Part shown: positions 1 through 6,843 of the stretch, piece by piece | How positions within the stretch are numbered: the first letter of the stretch is position 1 | Layout: the number at the start of each line of letters is the position of its first letter | Assembly (NCBI GenBank): GCA_031278735.1 | Contig: JAITJU010000314.1 | Location: 1 to 21,994 of the forward strand | Source of the DNA: Zoogloeaceae bacterium | Lineage (GTDB): Bacteria; Pseudomonadota; Gammaproteobacteria; Burkholderiales; Rhodocyclaceae | DNA length: 21,994 nucleotides | Direction of reading: 5' to 3' | Position numbers and translations under genes: made by a program | The notes under the pieces: model-generated | Databases searched by the model: none | Told to the model about the DNA's origin: nothing | What the model saw: only the letters and a program-made list of their open reading frames with translations

Positions 1-347
1 CGCCGCGCGTTTTGCTTGAGAAGCTCGCGGATGCGCACGGCCAGTTCTTCCGCCCGCCCGCCCGAAATGCCCGCGCCAAAACTGACGCGAATGACCGGAT
101 ATTTCGTCGTCCAATCCCACTTGTCGTGGCAATGCAACCCCCGGAACAGCGGCTCGTTGCCCGCAAAGAGTTCCGCGAGCGTGTCGAGAAAGAGGCTTTT
201 CCCAAACCGGCGCGGGCGGGAGAGGAAATACGCCTTGCCTTCCCGGATCATGGAGAGGGCGAAGGCAGTTTTATCGACGTAATAGCAATTATCCTCGCGG
301 ATTTCGCGGAAGGTCTGGATGCCGATGGGGAGTTTCTTGCGGGTCAT
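1..347 (-). CDS. AAA-ATPase-like (DUF1703-type) protein, N-terminal part, cut by window edge
   Basis: The minus strand reads open from an ATG at 347 to the window edge (115 complete codons), so only the N-terminus is present. The protein begins MTRKKLPIGIQTFREIREDN, then has a 'CYYVDKTAFALSMI' segment and 'YFLSRPRRFGKSLFLDTLAE' (residues about 40-59), in which RRFGKS is the family's degenerate P-loop. This order (short N-terminal strand, Y-VDKT, RPRRFGKS, 'F-G' and a later 'PVIRVSF') is typical of the AAA-ATPase-like domain PF09820, which usually carries a C-terminal PD-(D/E)XK nuclease-like domain; that part lies outside the window. The biological role of the family is not established. A weak AGGG ribosome-binding site precedes the ATG by about 8 bases, and a perfect TATAAT lies 31 bases upstream. 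Family assignment is firm; function is unknown. Confidence 0.88.
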   Translation of the reverse strand, partial: MTRKKLPIGIQTFREIREDNCYYVDKTAFALSMIREGKAYFLSRPRRFGKSLFLDTLAELFAGNEPLFRGLHCHDKWDWTTKYPVIRVSFGAGISGGRAEELAVRIRELLKQNAR

Positions 348-377
348 GACGGATGCCCTGAGCGAATCATGCGCGGA

Positions 378-383
378 ATTATA
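378..383 (-). promoter_or_regulatory. Perfect TATAAT -10 box for the AAA-ATPase-like gene
   Basis: The minus strand reads TATAAT, flanked by GCGG and CCGC, 31 bases before the ATG at 347. No good TTGACA-like -35 is present at 16-18 bases; that position (about 400-407) falls inside the heptamer repeat tract. The -10 match is direct observation; promoter activity is inferred. Confidence 0.5.
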
Positions 384-391
384 CCGCTTTG

Positions 392-438
392 GACGGAAGA
401 CAGAGGTTCAGAAGACGGAGGACAGAGGACGGACGGAA
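392..438 (+). repeat. GACNGAR heptamer tract, irregular
   Basis: Plus-strand units are GACGGAA (392), GACAGAG (399), an 8-base GTTCAGAA (406), GACGGAG (414), GACAGAG (421), a truncated GACG (428) and GACGGAA (432). The period of 7 is broken once by an extra base and once by a 4-base unit. It lies between the 3' end of mutS and the promoter of the AAA-ATPase-like gene. Confidence 0.75.
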
Positions 439-528
439 GAGAGGAAAGTTCAGGAGCGGCGCATGAAATCTTGCCTATTTCGATAAAGCCATGACGCCCC
501 GCAGCCGCCGCCCTGCGCGGCCTGAATG

Positions 529-555
529 CCGTCTCCTTTCGGGACGGGCGTTTTT
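529..555 (+). terminator. Hairpin with T-run, terminator-like on the plus strand
   Basis: CCGTCTC (529-535) pairs with GGGACGG (541-547), with one T-G wobble and loop CTTTC; GCG and then TTTTT (551-555) follow. The T-run is on the plus strand, yet the neighbouring genes mutS and the AAA-ATPase gene run on the minus strand, so there is no obvious transcript for it to end. On the minus strand it is a hairpin just after the mutS stop without a T-run. Confidence 0.35.
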
Positions 556-3182
556 CAGTTCGCCTCCTGCGGCGCCAATAAAAAATTCTTCAGCGCGTAA
601 AGCGCGTCCAGCGCCTCCTTGGGGGTGAGGTCATCCGGTTTCAGCGCGGCGAGGTAATCCAGCGCCGGATGCGGTTCTGTTTCCGGCGCGCTGGGGACGC
701 GGCGCGGCTGGCTGGAAAAAAGGTCGGGTTGCAGGGCGTCGTCGGCGGCTTTTTCTTCCAGTTTCCTGAGTTCCTTTTTGGCGGCGCGCACCACGGCGGC
801 GGGCATTCCGGCAAGCGCGGCGACCTGGATGCCGTAGCTCTGGCTGGCGGGGCCTTCCTCCAGCGCGTGCAGGAAGACGATGCGCTCGCCATGCTCGATG
901 GCGTCCAGATGCACGTTGGCAAGCGCGGGATAATCTTCCGTCAGTCGCGTCAGCTCAAAGTAATGCGTGGCAAAAAGCGTGAAGCTCCTGTTTTTTTCCA
1001 GCAGGGCGCGGCAGATGGCGAAGGCCAGGGCAAGGCCGTCGAAGGTGGAGGTGCCGCGCCCGATTTCATCCATCAGCACCAGGCTGTTGGGCGTTGCCTG
1101 ATGCAGAATGGCGGCGGCTTCGGTCATTTCCACCATGAAGGTGGAGCGTCCCGAAGCCAGATCGTCGGAAGCGCCGATGCGGGTAAAAATGCGATCCAGC
1201 GGCCCCAGCACCGCCTTTCGCGCGGGGACGAAGCTGCCGATGTGCGCGAGCAGCGCAATCAGCGCGCTCTGGCGCATGTAGGTGGATTTGCCGCCCATGT
1301 TGGGGCCGGTGATGATCAGCAGCCGCCGCGTTTCCGAGAGATTCAGATCGTTGGCGATGAAGGTTTCGCCGCCGTCCGTCATTTCGCCTTCCACCACCGG
1401 ATGCCGTCCGCCTTCGATCAGGAGGCCGGGGCGCGCGGAAAATTCAGGACGCCGCCAGTCGCGCCGTTCCGCCGTCTCCGCGAAAGCGGCCAGCATGTCG
1501 AGCTGGGCAATGGCGCGGGCGATGCGCTGCAAGTCGGCGACATGCGTCTGCAAGTCGGCGAGCGCGCCTTCAAACAAGGCTTTTTCACGCGCCAGGCTGC
1601 GCTCCTGCGCGGAAAGCGCCTTGTCCTCGAAGGCTTTCAGTTCCGGCGTAGTGTAGCGTTCCGCGTTTTTCAGGGTTTGCTGACGGCGGTAATCGCCAGG
1701 AATCTTGTTTACGTGCGCGTGGGTGACTTCGATGTAAAAGCCGTGCACCCTGTTGAATTCGACTTTCAGGTTGGCGATGCCGCTGCGTTCCCGTTCGCGT
1801 CCTTCCAGTTCCATGAGAAACGCGCCGCAGTTGTCGTTGATGGCGCGCAGTTCGTCGAGTTCGGCGTCGAACCCTGGCGCGATGACGCCGCCGTCGCGCA
1901 ACAGCGCGGCAGGTTCTTCGGCAATGGCGGCGATGAGCAGGTCCAGTGCGGCTTGGGGGGCGAAGAGGTCGGCGGCGAGTTGCGTGAGCAGGCCGTCTTC
2001 CGACGGTATGCCGTCTGCCGCGAAGGCAAGTTGCGCCGCCAGTTCCGGCAATCCCAGGAGCGAGTCGCGCAGGGCGGAAAGGTCGCGCGGACGGGCGTTC
2101 TGCAAGGCGATGCGCCCGCTGATGCGCTCGATGTCCGCCTGACGCTTCAGGCGCTGGCGCAACCCGTCGACGCGCCGCGCCGCCAGCAGTTCCGCCACCG
2201 CTTCCTGCCGGGCGGCGGGGATGCGAACGTCCCGAAGCGGATGATGCAGGTTGTGGCGCAGGCAGCGCGCGCCCATGCTGGTGACGCAGCGGTCGATGAG
2301 GGAAAAAAGGGTGGGGCTGGCTTCGCCGCGCAGTGTTTCCGTGAGTTCGAGGTTGCGCCGGGTCGCCAGATCCAATCCCAGATAAATGCTTTCTTCTTCC
2401 ACGCGCAAGCCTTGCACGTGCGGCAGGGCGCTTGCCTGGGTGGATTGCGCATACTGCAAAAGCGCGCCTGCGGCAGCGACGGAGAGTTCCAGCGTCTCCG
2501 CGCCAAAGGCGGCAAGCGAGCGCACCTGAAAATGCGCGCACAGAAGGCGGCGCGCCGCGTCGACGGCGAAATGCCATTCAGGGCGCCGGGTCTGCGCGAT
2601 CCAATTCGCGGGCAGGGCGATGTCCAGCGATTCCGGCAGCAGGATCTCCGCCGGGCGAATGCGTTCCAGCGTGGCGGGCAAATGCGGGGCGGCGATTTCC
2701 GTGAGCGTGAAGTCGCCGCTCGCCAGATTGATCCAGGCCAATCCCATGCGCTGCCGCTGTTGCGTCAGGGACAGAAGCAGCGTGTCCTTGCGCTCTTCCA
2801 GCAGATCGGCGTCGATGAGCGTGCCCGGCGTGATGATGCGCGACACTTGCCGCTGCATCGGCCCCTTGCCGTCCGGGTCGCCCACCTGTTCGCAAATCAC
2901 GACCGATTCGCCCATCTTGACGAGGCGGGCAAGGTAGGTTTCCAGCGCGTGATAAGGAATGCCCGCCATCTTGATGGGTTGTCCCGCCGACTGTCCGCGC
3001 GTCGTCAGCGTGATGTCCAGCAGACGCGCCGCCTTTTCCGCGTCGTCGTGGAACATCTCGTAAAAATCGCCCATGCGATAAAACAGCAACGTGTCGGGAT
3101 GCTGCCGCTTCAGTTGCAGGTATTGCCGCATCATGGGCGTGTGCTGCGAAAACGTGTCGGACGGACTGGCGATCTTGTGCAT
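555..3182 (-). CDS. mutS: DNA mismatch repair protein MutS
   Basis: An 875-residue protein, slightly longer than E. coli MutS (853). It binds base mismatches and small loops as a dimer and recruits MutL. The mismatch-reading Phe-X-Glu motif is at F40-Y-E42 in 'MGDFYEMF'. The ATPase domain has Walker A TGPNMGGKST at 625-634, Walker B LVLMDE at 701-706 followed by GRGTSTFDG, and the FATHYFELT segment. QPDLF at 818-822 matches a beta-clamp binding motif (QxxLF type) in the C-terminal tail, followed by the helical dimer/tetramer region. The start ATG at 3182 gives a normal MutS N-terminus; no strong Shine-Dalgarno is seen. It is the last gene of the mltB-hpnE-mutS row, 32 bases after hpnE. All key residues are present, so it should be active. 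Confidence 0.98.
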   Translation of the reverse strand: MHKIASPSDTFSQHTPMMRQYLQLKRQHPDTLLFYRMGDFYEMFHDDAEKAARLLDITLTTRGQSAGQPIKMAGIPYHALETYLARLVKMGESVVICEQVGDPDGKGPMQRQVSRIITPGTLIDADLLEERKDTLLLSLTQQRQRMGLAWINLASGDFTLTEIAAPHLPATLERIRPAEILLPESLDIALPANWIAQTRRPEWHFAVDAARRLLCAHFQVRSLAAFGAETLELSVAAAGALLQYAQSTQASALPHVQGLRVEEESIYLGLDLATRRNLELTETLRGEASPTLFSLIDRCVTSMGARCLRHNLHHPLRDVRIPAARQEAVAELLAARRVDGLRQRLKRQADIERISGRIALQNARPRDLSALRDSLLGLPELAAQLAFAADGIPSEDGLLTQLAADLFAPQAALDLLIAAIAEEPAALLRDGGVIAPGFDAELDELRAINDNCGAFLMELEGRERERSGIANLKVEFNRVHGFYIEVTHAHVNKIPGDYRRQQTLKNAERYTTPELKAFEDKALSAQERSLAREKALFEGALADLQTHVADLQRIARAIAQLDMLAAFAETAERRDWRRPEFSARPGLLIEGGRHPVVEGEMTDGGETFIANDLNLSETRRLLIITGPNMGGKSTYMRQSALIALLAHIGSFVPARKAVLGPLDRIFTRIGASDDLASGRSTFMVEMTEAAAILHQATPNSLVLMDEIGRGTSTFDGLALAFAICRALLEKNRSFTLFATHYFELTRLTEDYPALANVHLDAIEHGERIVFLHALEEGPASQSYGIQVAALAGMPAAVVRAAKKELRKLEEKAADDALQPDLFSSQPRRVPSAPETEPHPALDYLAALKPDDLTPKEALDALYALKNFLLAPQEAN

Positions 3183-3214
3183 GAGGGAAAACTCGCTTCT
3201 GACGGTGAGGACGG

Positions 3215-4525
3215 TCAGGTTGGGGGCGTCGGCGTCGGGTTGGCGCGGGCGTCCAGGCAGGAGCGGGCGCTGTTCTGGCCGCTTCTCACCGCGCTCTCCA
3301 GCGTGGCGGGGTAATCGGGGAGGTTGTGGTCGCCCGCGATGAAGAGACCGGGCCAGGGCGTTTCCTGCGGGCAGCGAGGGAGGCGGGGACGGCAGGAAAA
3401 GGTGGCGCGTTTTTCCCGGATGACCTGATACGGCGGCAGTGCGGCGAGGCGGGGAAAATAGCGGGCGATGTCGTTGTGCAATGCCGTCGCCAGGGCTTCG
3501 TCCGTCAACTCTTCCCAGGCGCCGCGCCCGGAAAGCGCGATGGCCAGCGCGCCCTGTTCACGCTCCACAAGCCAGCCGCCATGCTTGCCGGACAGCGCCA
3601 GCAATGGGTAAGGCAGCGCGGCGCGGCGCGGCGGATAATCGAGATACAGCGTGACAATGGGTTCGGCGGCCTGCGGCGGGGCGGGAAAATCGGCGCGCGG
3701 CAGCGCGGCCAGAAGCGGCGGCAGATGCCAGGGCGCAACGGCGAGAATGAGTTTGTCGAAAGTCTTTTCCAGGCCGCGTTCGCTGGCGACTTGCCAGCGG
3801 CCATCCAGAGGGCGGAGCGCGCGGACGCGTTCCCGCATCCTGATGGTCGCGCCGCGCTGTTCGAGCCAGTAACGGGCGGGTTCCGGCAGAAGGTCGGAGA
3901 GAGAGACGCGCGGCAACAACAGGTCGGTTGCGCCGGGCGCGGAATTGCCCAGGCTTTCTTGCAACACGCGCGCGAACACGCGCGCGGAGGCGCGTTCGGC
4001 GGGCGTGTTGAGGGCGGCGAGACAGAGCGGTTCCCATAGATGACGGCGCAACACGCCGTTTTGCCCGGCGGCGTCGAGCCATTCCTGGACGCTGCTGTCG
4101 GCTTCCGGCGGCACGGCAAACCGCCGCGCTTTTAGCGCGCGCATCCAGCGGGCGGTTGCCAGTTTTTCGCCCATGCCCGTGTTGCGCGCGCCCAGAAATC
4201 CGAAAAGCAGGTTGAAGGGATGCGGCAGGCGCGGCAAGGCCAGGCGAAAACCGCTGGCGTCCTGTATCCGCAAGGGCAGGCGACGCAACCGCGTTTCTGG
4301 CGCGGCGCCGATGGTTCGCATCAGCGCCAGGGTTTCGCGGTACGCGCCAAGCAGGATGTGCTGGCCGTTGTCCAGCGCCGCGCCGCGCGTGTTGACGCGG
4401 GTGATTTTACGCGCCCGCCCGCCCAGCGTCCGTCCCGCCTCAAAGAGCGTGACGTCGGCTTTCCCGGCAAGCGTGACGGCGGCGGCAATGCCTGCCCAGC
4501 CGCCGCCGATGATGGCGACGTTCAT
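3215..4525 (-). CDS. hpnE: Hydroxysqualene dehydroxylase (squalene-associated FAD-dependent desaturase)
   Basis: A 436-residue FAD-dependent amine-oxidase-fold protein. The Rossmann motif GGGWAG is at residues 7-12, with the ribose-binding acid E29 in 'TLFEAGRTLGGRA'. LWEPLCLAALNTP at 163-175 is characteristic of HpnE, and the C-terminal FAD segment GLFIAGDH...PATLESAVRSG is present. In the HpnC-HpnD-HpnE route HpnE reduces hydroxysqualene to squalene, the precursor of hopanoids and related lipids. HpnC and HpnD, often adjacent, are not in this window; the upstream neighbour is mltB, 9 bases away, and mutS follows. The close spacing suggests co-transcription. Phytoene desaturase is the alternative family, but the length and the LWEPLC motif favour HpnE. 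Confidence 0.88.
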   Translation of the reverse strand: MNVAIIGGGWAGIAAAVTLAGKADVTLFEAGRTLGGRARKITRVNTRGAALDNGQHILLGAYRETLALMRTIGAAPETRLRRLPLRIQDASGFRLALPRLPHPFNLLFGFLGARNTGMGEKLATARWMRALKARRFAVPPEADSSVQEWLDAAGQNGVLRRHLWEPLCLAALNTPAERASARVFARVLQESLGNSAPGATDLLLPRVSLSDLLPEPARYWLEQRGATIRMRERVRALRPLDGRWQVASERGLEKTFDKLILAVAPWHLPPLLAALPRADFPAPPQAAEPIVTLYLDYPPRRAALPYPLLALSGKHGGWLVEREQGALAIALSGRGAWEELTDEALATALHNDIARYFPRLAALPPYQVIREKRATFSCRPRLPRCPQETPWPGLFIAGDHNLPDYPATLESAVRSGQNSARSCLDARANPTPTPPT

Positions 4526-4534
4526 ATGGGGCGC

Positions 4535-5578
4535 TCAGGGTTCATGACGGCGGCGCCGCGCCAGCGCCTCCGCGAGTTGATGCACGGCCATGGCGTAGAA
4601 GCTGGAACGGTTGTAGCGGGTGATGACGTAAAAATTTTCATGCCCCAGCCAGTATTCGGTGGGCGCGTCTGGCGTGACGAGATCGACGAAGGTGACGGGC
4701 GCATCCGGCATTTCGGGGGTGGGCGCATCCGGCATTTCGGGGACGGGGGCGGGTTTGAGTCCCGCCTCGAAGAGGACGGTGGGGTTGAGGCTGGGGCGTA
4801 TGCCGGCATCCATCCACTCTTGCAAAAGCCGGGGCGTGACCTGGGCGGCCTCGACGGGCAGGGCGATCGGCGCGTTCTCCTGCCAGCCGTGCTGGGCGAG
4901 AAAGTGGGCAACGCTCCCGATGGCGTCCGCCGTGCTGGCGGACAGGTCGATGAAGTCGTCCTGATCGAAATTCACCGCGTAGCGGCGCAGGCTGCCGGGC
5001 ATGAATTGCGGCAGACCCAGCGCGCCGGCGTAGGAACCGGTGTAGCTTTCCGGATCGCGTTCCTGCTCGCGGGCGAGCAGGAGCAGTTGTTCAAGTTCCT
5101 GCAAAAAGTATTCGGCGCGTCTGGGTTCGAGAAAAGCGAGCGTGGCGAGCGCGGCAAAGGTGTTGAAGCTGCCGGTATTGCGGCCATAGAGGGTTTCGAT
5201 GCCGATGATGGCGACCATGATTTCTTCCGGCACGCCGTAAATGATTCTAGCCTGCGCGAGCGGAACGGCGTTTTCCTGCCAGAAAGCCAGGCCGTCCTCG
5301 ATGCGCCGGGCGTCGAGAAAGCGGTTGCGATAGCGCCGCCAGGAGCGCTGCGTGGGCGAGGCGGGCGGCGCGATGAGTTTCAGGACGCGATCGTTGGGCG
5401 TCAGCCGGTCGAGGCGTTTCAGGAGTTCTTCCGCGTCAAAGCCGTGCAGCGCCTGCATTTGCTCGACGAAAGCGCGTGCTTCCGGGCGCGCGGAAAGTTT
5501 TTCGGCGTGTGGTTTTTCGGCGCGCGCGGCGCTCATGAAGACGAGGATCAGGAGGGGCAGAAAAAAACGGGCGGTCAT
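4535..5578 (-). CDS. mltB: Membrane-bound-type lytic murein transglycosylase B family protein (soluble form)
   Basis: A 347-residue periplasmic muramidase-like enzyme of lytic transglycosylase family 3, which cleaves the MurNAc-GlcNAc bond with 1,6-anhydro product. The catalytic Glu is E128 in 'IIGIETLYGRNTG'; the family block 'AGALGLPQFMPGS' follows at 185-196. The frame is open up to 5821, but I place the start at the ATG at 5578 because it begins a clean signal peptide (MTARFFLPLLILVF then ARA before EKPH, cut near residue 20). No lipobox Cys is present, unlike E. coli MltB, so the enzyme is probably soluble in the periplasm. Residues about 280-294 carry a duplicated PEMPDAP(T) unit encoded by a 24-base tandem repeat. 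It heads the mltB-hpnE-mutS row. No clear Shine-Dalgarno is seen. Confidence 0.93.
   Translation of the reverse strand: MTARFFLPLLILVFMSAARAEKPHAEKLSARPEARAFVEQMQALHGFDAEELLKRLDRLTPNDRVLKLIAPPASPTQRSWRRYRNRFLDARRIEDGLAFWQENAVPLAQARIIYGVPEEIMVAIIGIETLYGRNTGSFNTFAALATLAFLEPRRAEYFLQELEQLLLLAREQERDPESYTGSYAGALGLPQFMPGSLRRYAVNFDQDDFIDLSASTADAIGSVAHFLAQHGWQENAPIALPVEAAQVTPRLLQEWMDAGIRPSLNPTVLFEAGLKPAPVPEMPDAPTPEMPDAPVTFVDLVTPDAPTEYWLGHENFYVITRYNRSSFYAMAVHQLAEALARRRRHEP
4697..4744. repeat. 24-base tandem duplication inside mltB
   Basis: Two adjacent 24-base units (4697-4720 and 4721-4744) agree at 22 positions, each beginning GGGCGCATCCGGCATTTCGG. The duplication is in frame and yields a repeated PEMPDAP stretch in a probable surface loop, so it is length-neutral for the reading frame. 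Confidence 0.85.
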
Positions 5579-5735
5579 GGAATGTATGGAAAAGCGTGCG
5601 CGCAAAATCGCGCCAAGGGCGAAAAATATCATATCCGCCGCATTCCCGGAGAATTCCGGCACATCGGCAAAGGGGGAGGGCGCTTCGACGCGCGAGAAAA
5701 CGGAAAGAACATCCGGCGCGGGATAGTTCCGGCGC

Positions 5736-5762
5736 TTATTCAGTGTTTCTATATATGAATAA
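5736..5762. promoter_or_regulatory. AT-rich inverted repeat between mltB and sbp, candidate operator
   Basis: TTATTCA (5736-5742) and TGAATAA (5756-5762) form a perfect 7-base inverted repeat around 13 bases, in an AT-rich island within GC-rich DNA. It lies about 35 bases upstream of the candidate sbp -10 box. The size and TTAT/ATAA character would suit a LysR-type regulator. CysB is the obvious candidate for a sulfate transporter gene, but that is only inference. Confidence 0.4.
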
Positions 5763-5773
5763 CCAGAAGATCG

Positions 5774-5801
5774 TTTCATTTTCGTTGGTAGTTTGTAATA
5801 T
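5774..5801 (+). promoter_or_regulatory. Candidate sbp promoter
   Basis: A TAATAT -10-like box (5796-5801) sits 16 bases after a poor -35, TTTCAT (5774-5779). The weak -35 fits an activator-dependent promoter. An AAGGGA ribosome-binding site (5823-5828) precedes the sbp ATG at 5836. Confidence 0.35.
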
Positions 5802-5835
5802 GGTCTCGTCTCAACTTCCATGAAGGGAAAAAATC

Positions 5836-6843
5836 ATGAAACTCTCTTTTTTGCGTCATGTGTTTTCGGGCGTCACATTGGGGCTGTTGCTGGCGGGCGG
5901 CGCCCTTGCCGCCGAAGTTACCTTGCTGAATGTCTCCTACGATCCGACTCGCGAGTTGTACAAGGAATTCAACGCTTCCTTCCAGAAGTACTGGAAGCAG
6001 AAAAGCGGCGCCGACCTGGTTCTGAAGGTCGCGCACGGCGGTTCCGGCAAGCAGGCGCGCACGGTCATCGACGGTCTGGAAGCCGACGTGCTCACGCTGG
6101 CGCTGGCCTATGACATCGACGAAGTTGCCGCAGCCGGCATTCTGGCGAAGGATTGGCAGAAAAAGCTGCCGCTGAACGCCTCGCCCTACACCTCCACCAT
6201 CGTGCTGCTGGTCAGAAAGGGCAATCCCAAGAACATCAAGGATTGGGGCGATCTCATCCGTCCCGGCGTCGGCGTCATCACGCCCAACCCCAAGACTTCT
6301 GGCGGCGCGCGCTGGAATTATCTGGCGGCCTGGGGTTATGCCCGGCAGTTGCCCGGCGGTTCTGACGCCACGGCGAAGGAATTCGTCAAAAAGCTCTTTG
6401 CCAACGTGAAAGTGCTGGATACCGGCGCGCGCGGCTCGACCATAAGCTTCGTGGAGCGCGGCATCGGCGACGTGCTGATCGCCTGGGAAAACGAGGCCTA
6501 TCTGTCGATCAAGGAACTCGGCCCGGATAAATTCGATATCGTCACGCCTTCCGTTTCCATTCTCGCGGAACCGCCCGTGGCGGTGGTGGATAAGGTGGTC
6601 GACAAACACGGCACCCGCGCGCTGGCGACGGAATACCTGAATTACCTGTATTCCCCCGAAGGCCAGGAAATCGCCGCGCGTAATTTTTATCGCCCCACCG
6701 ACGCCAAGGTCGCGCAAAAATATTCCAAACAGTTTGTCAAGCTGAAACTCTTTACCATTGACAAGGATTTCGGCGGCTGGGCAGCGGCGCAAAAAACGCA
6801 TTTTTCCGAAGGCGGCACTTTTGACCAGATTTACGCCAAGTAA
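5836..6843 (+). CDS. sbp: Periplasmic sulfate-binding protein
   Basis: A 335-residue ABC-transporter solute-binding protein. A signal peptide (MKLSFLRHVF, hydrophobic core, ALA/AEVTL cut near residue 25) sends it to the periplasm. Sulfate/thiosulfate-binding family marks are 'LNVSYDPTRELYKEFN', 'VAHGGSGKQARTVIDGLEAD', 'NPKTSGGARWNYLAAWGYA' (from residue 151) and 'VDKVVDKHGTRALATEYLNY'. It should deliver sulfate to a CysT/CysW/CysA permease, but no such genes are here: upstream is the divergent mltB and downstream the convergent tgpA, so this is a stand-alone sbp. The start at 5836 is backed by AAGGGA 7 bases upstream. An AT-rich inverted repeat and a weak-35 promoter lie upstream. Its 3' end overlaps tgpA by 13 bases. 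Confidence 0.95.
   Translation: MKLSFLRHVFSGVTLGLLLAGGALAAEVTLLNVSYDPTRELYKEFNASFQKYWKQKSGADLVLKVAHGGSGKQARTVIDGLEADVLTLALAYDIDEVAAAGILAKDWQKKLPLNASPYTSTIVLLVRKGNPKNIKDWGDLIRPGVGVITPNPKTSGGARWNYLAAWGYARQLPGGSDATAKEFVKKLFANVKVLDTGARGSTISFVERGIGDVLIAWENEAYLSIKELGPDKFDIVTPSVSILAEPPVAVVDKVVDKHGTRALATEYLNYLYSPEGQEIAARNFYRPTDAKVAQKYSKQFVKLKLFTIDKDFGGWAAAQKTHFSEGGTFDQIYAK

Noticed and set aside
12..494. A 160-codon plus-strand frame at the left edge.
   Set aside because: It is antisense to the AAA-ATPase-like gene and runs through the heptamer tract; no domain or ribosome-binding site.
669..3314. An 881-codon open frame on the plus strand opposite mutS.
   Set aside because: It is antisense to a certain mutS with all motifs intact; the translation shows no known domain and is rich in Gly, Arg, Gln and Phe, as expected for a shadow frame in GC-rich DNA.
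4220..5758. A 512-codon plus-strand frame covering parts of hpnE and all of mltB.
   Set aside because: It spans two real minus-strand genes and gives a low-complexity Gly/Arg-rich product.
5579..5821. An N-terminal extension of mltB to an ATG at 5821.
   Set aside because: It would place 81 residues ahead of a textbook signal peptide and run through the AT-rich dyad and sbp promoter region.
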